Shown one piece after another: positions 43,797 to 52,705 of a DNA stretch of 64,000 bases. Source of the stretch: Zhongshania sp. GTDB taxonomy: Bacteria > Pseudomonadota > Gammaproteobacteria > Pseudomonadales > Spongiibacteraceae. The position numbers and the translations under genes are program-made. The notes beneath the pieces were generated by a model. The model saw only the letters and a program-made list of their open reading frames with translations. It searched no databases and was not told the DNA's origin. Each line of letters opens with the position of its first letter. Position 1 is the first letter of the stretch. Where the stretch lies: positions 160,160 through 224,159 of the forward strand of contig NZ_JARGNU010000002.1 in the NCBI RefSeq assembly GCF_029212375.1, written 5' to 3'.

Positions 43797-44503
43797 AAGC
43801 GATGATCTTGGCTGCAGGGCTGGGGACCCGGATGCGGCCCCTGACCGATCACTGCCCTAAGCCGCTGTTGCGGGCTGGCGGTCGCCCGCTTATCGATTTC
43901 CATTTAGCCAAGCTTGCCGCTGCTGGTGTGCGTGAGGTAGTGGTGAATTGCTCGTGGCTGGCCGAGCAAGTTCAAAGCTACCTTAGTTCGGCCAACTGTT
44001 ATGGACTTGATATTCATTTATCCCGAGAAGCGCAGCCGCTGGAAACGGCGGGGGGCATAGTGCAAGCCCTGCCTTATTTAGACAGTGACGACGACGCACC
44101 ATTTTTATTGGTCAATGGCGATGTCTGGACAGATATTGATTTTAGTCAGCTATTAAACTGCCAGCCGCAAGCGGCTCATCTTGTTCTGATTGCCAACCCG
44201 CCGCACCATCCTAACGGTGATTTTTCGCTGACAGAAGCCGGTTTGGTGACGGAGGACGACCTTGGGTCGCGCTATACCTTTTCGGGTATTAGTGTTTGGC
44301 GACCCTCGATGTTTCGCGGTTTGGCCCATGGACCGCGCGCGCTAAAACCACTAATGCAGAGCGCGATTGCCAGTGGCGGCCTCAGTGGTGAATTATTTAC
44401 GGGCCACTGGTGGGACATTGGCACGCCCCAGCGTTTGGCTGATCTCGACGACTTTTTAAATGCGCCGCCGCAGGCTACTGATTCAGCGCCGAAAGTGCCG
44501 TAA
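43793..44503 (+). CDS. murU: N-acetylmuramate alpha-1-phosphate uridylyltransferase
   Basis: A 236-aa nucleotidyltransferase that makes UDP-MurNAc from MurNAc-1-P and UTP, the step after AmgK in peptidoglycan recycling. It shows MILAAGLGTRMRPLTDHCPK with the conserved Lys, ETAGGIVQAL, VNGDVWTDIDF with metal Asp and HWWDIGTPQRLADL. It starts at a GTG (43793) that overlaps the amgK stop. Confidence 0.92.
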   Translation: MKAMILAAGLGTRMRPLTDHCPKPLLRAGGRPLIDFHLAKLAAAGVREVVVNCSWLAEQVQSYLSSANCYGLDIHLSREAQPLETAGGIVQALPYLDSDDDAPFLLVNGDVWTDIDFSQLLNCQPQAAHLVLIANPPHHPNGDFSLTEAGLVTEDDLGSRYTFSGISVWRPSMFRGLAHGPRALKPLMQSAIASGGLSGELFTGHWWDIGTPQRLADLDDFLNAPPQATDSAPKVP

Positions 44504-44579
44504 AATACCGACTTTGTACTTATAGATACCGTAATGGTTTGCGCATTAAACTAGCGCCTCAATTTTGCAGGAATAAAAA

Positions 44580-45248
44580 ATGGCAGATTACTGGATAGCC
44601 CCATCGATATTATCGGCAAACTTCGCCTGTTTAGGGGCGGAAGTCGACGCTGTGCTCGAGGCTGGCGCTGATATTGTTCACTTCGATGTAATGGATAATC
44701 ACTACGTTCCTAATCTGACTATTGGGCCGATGGTCTGCAAGGCCTTGCGCAAGCACGGCGTAAAAGCGCCAATTGACGTACATTTGATGGTTTCGCCGGT
44801 GGATCGCATGATTGCCGATTTTGCCGAGGCAGGCGCCAGTATTATTACCTTCCACCCCGATGCCACAACCCATGTTGACCGCTCGCTGCAAATGATTCGC
44901 GACGCCGGATGCAAGGCGGGATTGGTGCTAAACCCTGCAGTAAGCCCCGACGTATTGAAATACGTTATGGATAAACTCGACATGATTTTACTGATGTCGG
45001 TTAACCCCGGCTTTGGTGGTCAGAGCTTTATTCCGTCTACTTTAGATAAAATCAAAGAAGTGCGGGCCTTGATCGACGCCTCTGGGCGGGATATTCGTCT
45101 TGAAGTAGATGGCGGTATCTCTGCTAAAAATATTGCTGAAGTGGCGGCTGCGGGGGCAGATACCTTTGTGGCTGGCTCGGCGATTTTTAATGGCGGCGAC
45201 TACAGTGAAACAATTGAAAAAATGCGGAACGAATTAGCCAGCGTATGA
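44580..45248 (+). CDS. rpe: Ribulose-phosphate 3-epimerase
   Basis: A 222-aa TIM-barrel enzyme that interconverts ribulose-5-P and xylulose-5-P. It has [28 protein letters not shown] with metal ligands, [22 protein letters not shown] and [11 protein letters not shown]. Its ATG follows AGGAA. Its stop overlaps the gph start (ATGA). Confidence 0.96.
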   Translation: MADYWIAPSILSANFACLGAEVDAVLEAGADIVHFDVMDNHYVPNLTIGPMVCKALRKHGVKAPIDVHLMVSPVDRMIADFAEAGASIITFHPDATTHVDRSLQMIRDAGCKAGLVLNPAVSPDVLKYVMDKLDMILLMSVNPGFGGQSFIPSTLDKIKEVRALIDASGRDIRLEVDGGISAKNIAEVAAAGADTFVAGSAIFNGGDYSETIEKMRNELASV

Positions 45249-45955
45249 AATTATTGCAAGACCTACTAGATGGCCGCGAGTTGCAGGCCATCTTATTTGA
45301 TTTGGATGGCACGCTTATCGACAGTGTGCCAGATCTTGCTGCGGCGCTAGATGCGAGTCTAGAACAGCTTAATTATGTGCCCGCCGGTGTTAATCGGGTG
45401 CGGGGCTGGGTTGGTAATGGTGCCCGCAAGCTCGTGCAGCGCGGCTTGGCCTTTGCGCTCGAAGTGCCAGAAAAATCGCTAGATCCAAGTTTGATCGACC
45501 AGTTGCTCGCGGTGTTTTTTGAGCACTATGGCGAGCAGACCTGCGAGCAAACTGTGCTTTATTCTGGGGTGCGTGAAACACTAAGCCACTGGCATACCCA
45601 AGGCATTAAAATGGCTTGCGTTACCAATAAACCCGCGCGGTTTAGCGAACCCATTCTTGCGCATTTTGGTTTGCAGGAGTTTATGCCGGTTTTGGTTGGT
45701 GGTGACACGCTCGCGGTGCGTAAGCCCGATCCGGCGCCCTTGCTGCTGGCCTGCGAGCAGCTCGGCGTTGCCGCTGCCAATACCGTAATGGTTGGCGACT
45801 CAGTGAATGATGTTGCGGCCGCCAGAGCGGCGAATATGCCGGTAGCCTGTGTAAGCTATGGTTACAATCATGGCGCGCCGGTGGCAGATGCCAAGCCAGA
45901 TATATTGGTTGATCGATTTATTGATTTATCTCCAGGGCTCCTTAGTCCGCTGTAA
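45245..45955 (+). CDS. gph: Phosphoglycolate phosphatase
   Basis: A 236-aa HAD phosphatase that removes phosphate from 2-phosphoglycolate. Motifs: [16 protein letters not shown] (nucleophile Asp), VTNKP with the motif II Thr, Lys in [12 protein letters not shown], and [16 protein letters not shown]. Coupled to rpe, as in many gammaproteobacteria. The 345 bp downstream (to 46300) hold an AT-rich palindrome and no other gene I can support. Confidence 0.93.
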   Translation: MKLLQDLLDGRELQAILFDLDGTLIDSVPDLAAALDASLEQLNYVPAGVNRVRGWVGNGARKLVQRGLAFALEVPEKSLDPSLIDQLLAVFFEHYGEQTCEQTVLYSGVRETLSHWHTQGIKMACVTNKPARFSEPILAHFGLQEFMPVLVGGDTLAVRKPDPAPLLLACEQLGVAAANTVMVGDSVNDVAAARAANMPVACVSYGYNHGAPVADAKPDILVDRFIDLSPGLLSPL

Positions 45956-46167
45956 TTCGCCGCACTTCTTGTGCGGGTTTACTCCTAATCGTTTTTTATA
46001 TCGGTGCCTAGCGTGATCGGGCACTGATAATTTTGCTGATTTTGTCATTACCTTTTCGTACTGCATTTGGCTGCGGTCGATTTTTGCCTGTTTTGATTGT
46101 TGCTGGCTGGGGTGTGGGTGAAATAGGTAACGAAATTTATTGACCTCTGGCATTATATATCTCGTTG

Positions 46168-46193
46168 AAATAAAACAATATATTGTTTTATTT
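46168..46193. promoter_or_regulatory. Perfect 26-bp AT-rich palindrome
   Basis: AAATAAAACAATA (46168-46180) is followed directly by its reverse complement (46181-46193), with no loop and no mismatch. It lies 108 bp before the secreted-protein gene at 46301 and 212 bp after gph. It could be a dimer operator or a cruciform-forming terminator-like site. Confidence 0.5.
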
Positions 46194-46300
46194 TCTTATT
46201 TCTTAGAAATTTGTTACTTTTCCCATTTTAAATTGTGTGTATTTTGGTATCATTAGGTCACCTAGTTAGAGTTTGTGCGCTAAAGCACGTGGTGTATCTA

Positions 46301-46618
46301 ATGAAGAAATTGATAGCAGTAAGCGTTTTTTCAGTTTTGGGCTTAACGTCGGTAAATAGTTACGCCAATTGTGCTTTGGCTGCGGTTAAGAACGCACCAA
46401 GTTTGCCTTCGCTTGAAGCGAGCCAAAGTGCCGATGTCGCTGCGCTTAAATTAGAAGTAGAAACGTATTTAGATCATGCCTCTCAGCGTTTAGAGGCGTG
46501 TGGCGGATATTCAGAAGACTTTATTTATAATGTGGCTCTAACACGTTTAGAGCAAACGGCTGAACAATATAATGCTTTGGTTCGTCGCCACAACCAGATG
46601 CTGGTCTCTGCGAAGTAA
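46301..46618 (+). CDS. Small exported protein of unknown function
   Basis: A 105-aa protein with a signal peptide (MKKLIAVSVFSVLGLTSVNS, cleavage near YA-NC). The mature part is helical with two Cys (near NCALAA and EACGGYSED) that could form a disulfide, and ends in a helix (LEQTAEQYNALVRRHNQML). No family was recognised. The ATG at 46301 gives the signal peptide directly at the N-terminus; the frame upstream is unrelated. It has its own terminator. Confidence 0.65.
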   Translation: MKKLIAVSVFSVLGLTSVNSYANCALAAVKNAPSLPSLEASQSADVAALKLEVETYLDHASQRLEACGGYSEDFIYNVALTRLEQTAEQYNALVRRHNQMLVSAK

Positions 46619-46649
46619 ATTTTTACCCCCTCCCTTTAGGTCTTTTTTG

Positions 46650-46683
46650 GGCGTGTTGCTGTAATGGCAATACGCCTTTTTTT
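46650..46683 (+). terminator. Rho-independent terminator of the small exported protein gene
   Basis: GGCGTGTTGC (46650-46659) pairs with GCAATACGCC (46667-46676) with one G-T pair, followed by seven T (46677-46683). It ends 5 bp before the 3' end of the convergent BLUF gene. Confidence 0.85.
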
Positions 46684-46688
46684 ATTGT

Positions 46689-47108
46689 TTAGAGCAAAGG
46701 CATAGCTGTACGTAACGCCCGCAAAAACTGGTCGGCACTTGCCGCGCTCATCGAATAGGGCTCGAACAGGCCCGATGCGGTATAAAGCAGGTTTAAGGGG
46801 CGCGAGAGTGCGGCTTTTGGTACCAGCCCCATTTCCCATTGAGAGTAGCTGCGCTTATCGATAGTGCTGTATGACAATAGCTCTAGGGCTTGGTGGCGTT
46901 TATCGCTGAGGATCTTGGCGTAGGTAGCATTGACCTGGCTGCGGCCGCCTTCAAGGCATTGCATAAAAAAATTGCCGTCAAAGCACAGTAGGCCAGTAAT
47001 ATTGGCTTCAGCATTCGCTTTTTTCGCACTTGCTAAAATTGCGGTTAAATCCTTTTCCTCAAAGGTTTCGGATACGGTGCTGGTATAAATCAGTTGAATC
47101 AGCGACAT
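46689..47108 (-). CDS. BLUF-domain blue-light photoreceptor
   Basis: A 139-aa stand-alone BLUF protein that binds FAD. It has the key Tyr in LIQLIYTSTVS, NITGLLCFDGNFFMQCLEGG with Asn and the switching Gln, and YSQWEMGLV with the Trp/Met. Residues after 95 form a helical cap. With no output domain of its own, it must act through a partner protein. Nothing nearby is an obvious one; the REC-cyclase operon is 20 kb away. Confidence 0.9.
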   Translation of the reverse strand: MSLIQLIYTSTVSETFEEKDLTAILASAKKANAEANITGLLCFDGNFFMQCLEGGRSQVNATYAKILSDKRHQALELLSYSTIDKRSYSQWEMGLVPKAALSRPLNLLYTASGLFEPYSMSAASADQFLRALRTAMPLL

Positions 47109-47174
47109 AAAATTTCGGCCTAATACGGTTTCTTCAACTGTAAGTGCTAGCGCTCCTATCCCCTATAGGGAACA

Positions 47175-48845
47175 TTACTTAGCGTGGGCCGGTGGAGTGA
47201 CGTCAAGCAGCTGCGCGGCATAATTCATAACGTGGAATATCAGGTTCTGTTCATTGCTGCCACTGACGAGGGCTGCGCCTGGACCAATGGCGTAAATGGC
47301 CACGTCTTCGCCAGAGTGGGTTTCGGCGGCTAGCGGAATTAAGGCCTCTTGATGAAAACCACTGCTCTGCGTGTCTACCTCATCTAGGTTATGGCGACCG
47401 GGCTGTATTTCTTGCTGATACGCGGTATCGGCATTGTTGTCGCTGCCTAAATTTTGAAAGCCGCGGCCGTTGCGATAGCCTAGGGTGGTGTAGGGCATGC
47501 CGTCGCTGGCTTGTGCGGGAATAGTGCTGCCCACTTCAATAACCTTGCCTAAAATAGGATTGCCGCGCTTGGGGTAGCCACTAATACTAAAGGCGTGGCC
47601 ATGGTCGGCGGTAACAATAATAAGGGTGTCGTCGCGCTGGCTCAATGACACCGCAGTTGCTACAGCGTCGGCAAAGGCAATAGTTTCGTTTAAGGCATTA
47701 AAGGCATTGCCCGCGTGGTGGGCGTGATCGATGCGACCGCCTTCAACCATCAAAAAATAGCCTTTGGGATTTTTACTAAGGCGCTTAATGGCGGCGGCGG
47801 TCATCTCGGTCAGGGAGGGCTCGCCTTTGGCGCCGGTGTCGCGATCAGCTTCATATTCGAGATGCGAGGAGTCAAACAAGCCAAAAATGTGGCCCGTAGC
47901 CGAAGGATCTAAGGCCTGTAAATCAGCGGCGTTCTCTAAGTAGTGACCATCGGGGTATTGTTTTTGCCACTGTTCAATCAAGTTTTGGCCATCTAGGCGA
48001 TTGCCCTTGCCGCTGGGATCGTCTTGGCTAATAAAACCACGGCGACCGCCCCCTAAGACCACCTCGATACCGTTGATATTGGCGCCGGGAATACGGGCTT
48101 TTAGGTTTTTTTCAAAGTGAATTAACTGGCTGGCGATGTCTTCGCAACCAGCTGCTTTTGCGTCGCTGGGTAGGCTGCTGTCATCTTCCCAGTCGCGGTC
48201 TGGGGATTTGGCGTAGGTTGCGGCGGGGGTGGCGTGTGTGATGCGTGCGGTAGACACAATGCCCGTTGATTTACCGGCCAGCTCTGCTAATTCTAGGGTG
48301 GTGACAACTTCGGTGCCGGCGAGGCTTTGGCAATTGCCAGAGTCAATACCTTCATCAACACCCAGTACGCCGGTGTCGGTTTTTAGGCCAGACATAATCG
48401 CGGTCATGGTGCCCGCTGAATCTGGGGTTTGGGCGTTGACGTTATAGGTTTTAGACAGGCCGGTGTAAGGGAATGATTCAAAGCTAAGGCTGTGTTCTTC
48501 GCCGCTGTGGCCTTGGCGCTGACCGGCGAGGATACGGGCTGCCGTGACGGTGGCGATGCTCATGCCGTCGCCTAAAAACAAAATAATATTGCGGGCCTGG
48601 CCGCGCTCAGCGTCACCCAAGGGCTTATTGGCGATGGCGTGTTCGGCGCTGCGATACCAGGTATTGTTCAAGGTGTTGGCAATGAGTGGGACGCCTTGGT
48701 ATTTGTCGAGTGACGCTTGGTGTTGGCGGGTATCGGGTCCGGAAGCGGCCGACTGAGATGCGGCGCTCTGCTGGCAGGCGGACAATAATAGCGCGCTCAG
48801 TCCGGCAAGCAGGGGCATAATAAATGCGTATTTTTTGTGGGGCAT
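47175..48845 (-). CDS. Alkaline phosphatase, PhoA superfamily, lipoprotein
   Basis: A 556-aa enzyme with a lipoprotein signal (LLAGLSALLLSACQQ, Cys about 24). The PhoA fold (PF00245) is complete: NIILFLGDGMSIATVTAARI, nucleophile Ser in TPDSAGTMTAIMSG, ARITHATPAATYAKS, MVEGGRIDHAHHAGNA, VTADHGHAFSISGYPKRG and ETHSGEDVAIYAIGPGA with metal His. The ATG at 48845 follows AGGA and is preferred over 48863. It is divergent from the two tandem paralogues. Confidence 0.92.
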   Translation of the reverse strand: MPHKKYAFIMPLLAGLSALLLSACQQSAASQSAASGPDTRQHQASLDKYQGVPLIANTLNNTWYRSAEHAIANKPLGDAERGQARNIILFLGDGMSIATVTAARILAGQRQGHSGEEHSLSFESFPYTGLSKTYNVNAQTPDSAGTMTAIMSGLKTDTGVLGVDEGIDSGNCQSLAGTEVVTTLELAELAGKSTGIVSTARITHATPAATYAKSPDRDWEDDSSLPSDAKAAGCEDIASQLIHFEKNLKARIPGANINGIEVVLGGGRRGFISQDDPSGKGNRLDGQNLIEQWQKQYPDGHYLENAADLQALDPSATGHIFGLFDSSHLEYEADRDTGAKGEPSLTEMTAAAIKRLSKNPKGYFLMVEGGRIDHAHHAGNAFNALNETIAFADAVATAVSLSQRDDTLIIVTADHGHAFSISGYPKRGNPILGKVIEVGSTIPAQASDGMPYTTLGYRNGRGFQNLGSDNNADTAYQQEIQPGRHNLDEVDTQSSGFHQEALIPLAAETHSGEDVAIYAIGPGAALVSGSNEQNLIFHVMNYAAQLLDVTPPAHAK

Positions 48846-49030
48846 GATTATTCCTAAGTTCATCTCAGTGGTAGACCACTATCTAGTTATTTAGTGCTTA
48901 ACGGAAGTGCTGCGTTGCTTAATTTCGGCTAGCTTTTTTACGGAATACATATACACCACGGCTCTGCCAATTCCATATAAAAACCGCGATTTTAGTGTAT
49001 TTAAGCCACTGTGGCGCTCGCGTCATCAAT

Positions 49031-49048
49031 CTGTCTTAAAACTTCCGT
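49031..49048 (+). promoter_or_regulatory. Possible Pho box in the phosphatase divergent region
   Basis: CTGTCTT-AAAA-CTTCCGT resembles two CTGTCAT-type repeats spaced by four bases, the layout PhoB binds. The first repeat fits well (6 of 7), the second poorly (4 of 7). It lies 147 bp before the next gene. Phosphate control of alkaline phosphatases makes it plausible, but the match is marginal. Confidence 0.3.
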
Positions 49049-49194
49049 ATTAACGCAATCAAACTGTAAACAGCAGGCACTAGTCTTTCTGCCGGTAAGT
49101 GGGCGTTTATGCCACTGCGCAATATTTATCTGAGCCAGCCCAAGCACACCATACCGACATAGGAAATTTTAATTTCCAGACTAGGAGCCTTCAA

Positions 49195-50781
49195 ATGCGT
49201 ATTAAAACCACCATTTTGTTTGGGTTACTGCCCATTGCTATGGCGTCATATGCCACTGCCGCAGTATTACCCGCACATCAATCCAGCAATCTTTGGTATA
49301 CCGATGCCGCCAGCATCACTGCCGCCAAAGCCGCGGCTGCCACCCCAGGTGCCAAAGCAAAAAATGTCATTTTATTTGTTGGCGACGGTATGGGTGTTTC
49401 GACACTAACCGCTGCGCGTATTTTGCAGGGCCAGGAGAACGGCCAACTCGGCGAGGAAGGCTATTTGAGTTTTGAAACCTTCCCCCATACGGCCTTGGTC
49501 AAAACATACAATGTCGACGCCCAAACCCCAGATTCAGCGGGCACCATGACCGCGATGATGTCTGGGGTGAAAAGTGATGCAGGTGTACTTGGCGTTTCTG
49601 AAAATATAGAGCGCGGCGTTTGCAGCACAGTCAGTGGTAACGAACTGATCACCGCCATTGAACTGGCCGAAATTAAAGGCATGGCGACGGGTATTGTGTC
49701 TACTGCGCGCATTACCCATGCAACCCCGGCGGCGGCTTACGCTAAATCAGCAGATCGCAACTGGGAAGATGACGGTGATATGCCCGCCGCCGCTAAAACA
49801 GCGGGCTGTGAAGATATCGCTTCGCAACTTGTCAACTTTGAACCCAATCTGGAAGCGCGTATTGCAGGGGCTGATGTCGACGGTCTCGACGTGGTAATGG
49901 GCGGCGGCCGCCGCAGTTTTTTACCAAAAGATGCCGCATTCAATAGCAATGATGCATTAAGCGCGGTGGAAGGGGATCGCACCGATGGTCGCGATCTCAC
50001 CGCCGAGTGGAAAACCCGCTACCCAGCAGGGCGCTATGTGATTGACCAAGCTGGATTCGACGCGGTAGATACCAGCACCACCACCAAATTGTTCGGTTTG
50101 TTTAATGAGTCTCATATGCAGTACGAGGCGGATCGCGGTAACGATGTTGCTGGTGAACCGTCTTTGACCGAAATGACAAGCAAGGCAATTGCAATTCTTA
50201 AGCAAAATAATAATGGTTATTTATTGGTGGTGGAATCGGGTCGTATTGACCATGGCCATCACGCTGGCAGTGCTTACAGTGCGCTGACCGACACCATTGA
50301 ACTTGCCAGTGCAGTACAAGCGGCTGTCGATGCCACTAATCCTGAAGAAACATTGATTTTGGTAACTGCCGATCACAGCCATGTTTTCACCATTGCCGGC
50401 TACCCCAAACGCGGTAACCCAATATTGGGTAAAGTTATTAACGTAGATGACACCAGCGCGGTCGCGGCAGACGGTATGCCCTATACCACCGTAGGGTATA
50501 GCAATGGTCTTGGTTTTCATGACTTAGGTACAGAAACCGATGCTGAGGCAGTTTACTCTGCGGGTATTCAGGCGGGTCGCGCTGATCTTAGCGGTGTTGA
50601 TACCGAAGCATCTGGTTTTCATCAAGAGGCACTCGTGCCACTAGCGTCAGAAACCCATGCTGGTGAAGATATTAGCCTTCATGCGCGTGGCCCTGGCTCC
50701 CAATTTGTGCGCGGCGTTGTTGAGCAGAACCTTGTATTCCATGTGATTAACCAAGCCCTCGATCTGCTGGCCAGCGAATAA
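49195..50781 (+). CDS. Alkaline phosphatase, PhoA superfamily, periplasmic
   Basis: A 528-aa paralogue of the phosphatase at 47175-48845, with an ordinary signal peptide (ILFGLLPIAMASYATA, cleaved near AA-VLP). The same motifs are present: NVILFVGDGMGVSTLTAARI, Ser in TPDSAGTMTAMMSG, ARITHATPAAAYAKS, VVESGRIDHGHHAGSAYSA, VTADHSHVFTIAGYPKRG and ETHAGEDISLHARGPG. The ATG at 49195 follows TAGGAGC; the open frame before it is not conserved. The next paralogue starts 11 bp after its stop. Confidence 0.92.
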   Translation: MRIKTTILFGLLPIAMASYATAAVLPAHQSSNLWYTDAASITAAKAAAATPGAKAKNVILFVGDGMGVSTLTAARILQGQENGQLGEEGYLSFETFPHTALVKTYNVDAQTPDSAGTMTAMMSGVKSDAGVLGVSENIERGVCSTVSGNELITAIELAEIKGMATGIVSTARITHATPAAAYAKSADRNWEDDGDMPAAAKTAGCEDIASQLVNFEPNLEARIAGADVDGLDVVMGGGRRSFLPKDAAFNSNDALSAVEGDRTDGRDLTAEWKTRYPAGRYVIDQAGFDAVDTSTTTKLFGLFNESHMQYEADRGNDVAGEPSLTEMTSKAIAILKQNNNGYLLVVESGRIDHGHHAGSAYSALTDTIELASAVQAAVDATNPEETLILVTADHSHVFTIAGYPKRGNPILGKVINVDDTSAVAADGMPYTTVGYSNGLGFHDLGTETDAEAVYSAGIQAGRADLSGVDTEASGFHQEALVPLASETHAGEDISLHARGPGSQFVRGVVEQNLVFHVINQALDLLASE

Positions 50782-50792
50782 GGAGAAAGACC

Positions 50793-52613
50793 ATGAAACA
50801 GTTTAAATTAGCAATTTTAAGTGCCGCGATCACTGGCCTTGCCGCTTGCGGCGGTGACGATGGCAGCAATGGCATAAACGGTATAGACGGCGCGAACGGC
50901 GTTAATAGCCTTATTACACAAACGCAACTTGCTGCAGGCGATAGCAACTGTCCTGGTGGCGGCATTCAGTTTGATAGCGGCCCAGATAGCAATGGCAATG
51001 GCAGCTTAGAAAGCAGCGAGATCACGGACACTAAATTTGCTTGCGAAGCCCACACGGCACCGGCGCAAACTGACCTTATTGCTCAGACTAAAAACAATGC
51101 TTGGTACACTGATGCACAGGCCCATGTTGCCTCTGTAAGCCAGCCAAACTTGAACCGTGGCGCCGCCAAAAATGTGATTTTATTTGTTGGTGATGGTATG
51201 GGCGTGTCTACGGTAACGGCAGCCCGTATTTTAGAAGGGCAGCTCAACGGCGAGCTTGGCGAAGATCACAATCTAAGCTTTGATATATTCCCATACAGCG
51301 GCCTGGCCAAAACTTATAATGTTGACGCGCAAACCCCCGATTCGGCAGGCACCATGACTGCTATTATGAGTGGTGTAAAAACGGATGTTGGCGTTATTGG
51401 CGTCAATGAAAATATTGTGCGCGGCGATTGCAGTACGGTTGCTGGTAATGAACTAGTGACCGCACTTGAGTTGGCTGAAATTGCGGGTAAATCCACGGGG
51501 GTGCTGTCTACTGCTCGTATTACCCACGCAACGCCAGCGGCAAGCTACGCCAAGTCTGCTGATCGCAACTGGGAAGACGATGGCGATATGCCCGCAGCGG
51601 CCAAATTGGCAGGTTGTGAAGATATTGCATTGCAGTTGGTCAATTTTGAAAGCAACCTGGAAGCCCGCATTGCGGGTATTAACGTGGATGGTATTGAGGT
51701 TGTGATGGGCGGTGGTCGTCGTAGTTTTTTGCCCAACGACGCCGCATTTAACAGCCCAGATGCGGTAAGTGCCATTGAGGGTGACCGCACTGACGGTCGC
51801 GACCTCACCGCGGAATGGCAAACTCGCTATCCTGCGGGTAATTATATTTTTGATAAAGCTGGCTTCAATGCAATCAATACCGAAACCACCACAAAACTGC
51901 TGGGCTTATTCAATGAGTCGCATATGCAATACGAGGCTGACCGCAAAAATGATGTGGCTGGGGAGCCTTCCTTACGTGATATGACCGCGAAGGCGATCAA
52001 GGTATTGGACAATAACAGCAGTGGTTACTTTTTGGTGGTCGAAGCTGGGCGTATTGATCACGCTCATCACGCGGGTAATGCCTACGGTGCTCTTACGGAC
52101 ACCGTTGAGCTATCAGAAGCTGTCGCTAAAGCTGTTGAACTGACCAATAGTGATGACACCCTCATAATCGTCACCGCTGACCACAGCCATGTATTCACCA
52201 TTGCCGGTTACCCAAAACGCGGCAACCCAATTCTAGGTAAAGTGGTTGGTGTAGGCGCCAGTTCGCCAACACTCGCTGCAGATGGCATGCCTTATACAAC
52301 ATTGGGCTACACCAATGGTTTAGGTTTCCGCGATCTAGGCGACGAAACCGATGCGGATGAAGGCTATAACTATCCTATTGATACCGGGCGCCAAGATTTG
52401 TTGCTGGTCGACACCCAGTCACCGGGCTTTCATCAAGAGGCCTTGGTTCCGCTATTGTCAGAAACTCACGCCGGTGAAGACGTTGGTGTTTATGCTAAAG
52501 GTCCCGGGGCGGCGTTGCTTAGCGGCACGAATGAGCAAAACCTAATCTTCCATGTTATGGATTACGCGGCAGACCTTGTGAATTTGGCGAATAACAAGCA
52601 ACTCGCACCGTAA
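50793..52613 (+). CDS. Alkaline phosphatase, PhoA superfamily, lipoprotein with Gly-Asn repeat and Ca-binding-like head
   Basis: A 606-aa paralogue with a lipoprotein signal (ITGLAACGGDD). Before the catalytic domain there is an extra 80-residue head with short collagen-like repeats (GSNGINGIDGANGVN) and an EF-hand-like loop (DSNGNGSLESSEI). The catalytic part repeats all the family motifs (VGDGMGVSTVTAARI, TPDSAGTMTAIMSG, VVEAGRIDHAHHAGNAY, VTADHSHVFTIAGYP). Across the catalytic region it is very close to the upstream copy, a likely recent duplication. GGAGAAAG precedes the ATG. Confidence 0.92.
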   Translation: MKQFKLAILSAAITGLAACGGDDGSNGINGIDGANGVNSLITQTQLAAGDSNCPGGGIQFDSGPDSNGNGSLESSEITDTKFACEAHTAPAQTDLIAQTKNNAWYTDAQAHVASVSQPNLNRGAAKNVILFVGDGMGVSTVTAARILEGQLNGELGEDHNLSFDIFPYSGLAKTYNVDAQTPDSAGTMTAIMSGVKTDVGVIGVNENIVRGDCSTVAGNELVTALELAEIAGKSTGVLSTARITHATPAASYAKSADRNWEDDGDMPAAAKLAGCEDIALQLVNFESNLEARIAGINVDGIEVVMGGGRRSFLPNDAAFNSPDAVSAIEGDRTDGRDLTAEWQTRYPAGNYIFDKAGFNAINTETTTKLLGLFNESHMQYEADRKNDVAGEPSLRDMTAKAIKVLDNNSSGYFLVVEAGRIDHAHHAGNAYGALTDTVELSEAVAKAVELTNSDDTLIIVTADHSHVFTIAGYPKRGNPILGKVVGVGASSPTLAADGMPYTTLGYTNGLGFRDLGDETDADEGYNYPIDTGRQDLLLVDTQSPGFHQEALVPLLSETHAGEDVGVYAKGPGAALLSGTNEQNLIFHVMDYAADLVNLANNKQLAP

Positions 52614-52630
52614 AAATAGGTTTACCGCCT

Positions 52631-52664
52631 AATGGCGTCGGCAATTACCGACGCCATTTTTGTT
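52631..52664 (+). terminator. Rho-independent terminator after the tandem phosphatases
   Basis: AATGGCGTCGG (52631-52641) pairs perfectly with its complement (52648-52658) around CAATTA, followed by TTTGTTTG. It ends the two-gene phosphatase unit. Confidence 0.85.
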
Positions 52665-52705
52665 TGTCAGCGCCATGTAGTCAGATTTAAGGATGTAAAA
52701 CCGAC

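Noticed and set aside
49099..49194. Longer N-terminus for the second alkaline phosphatase
   Set aside because: It would place a polar segment in front of the signal peptide; TAGGAGC before 49195 marks the start.
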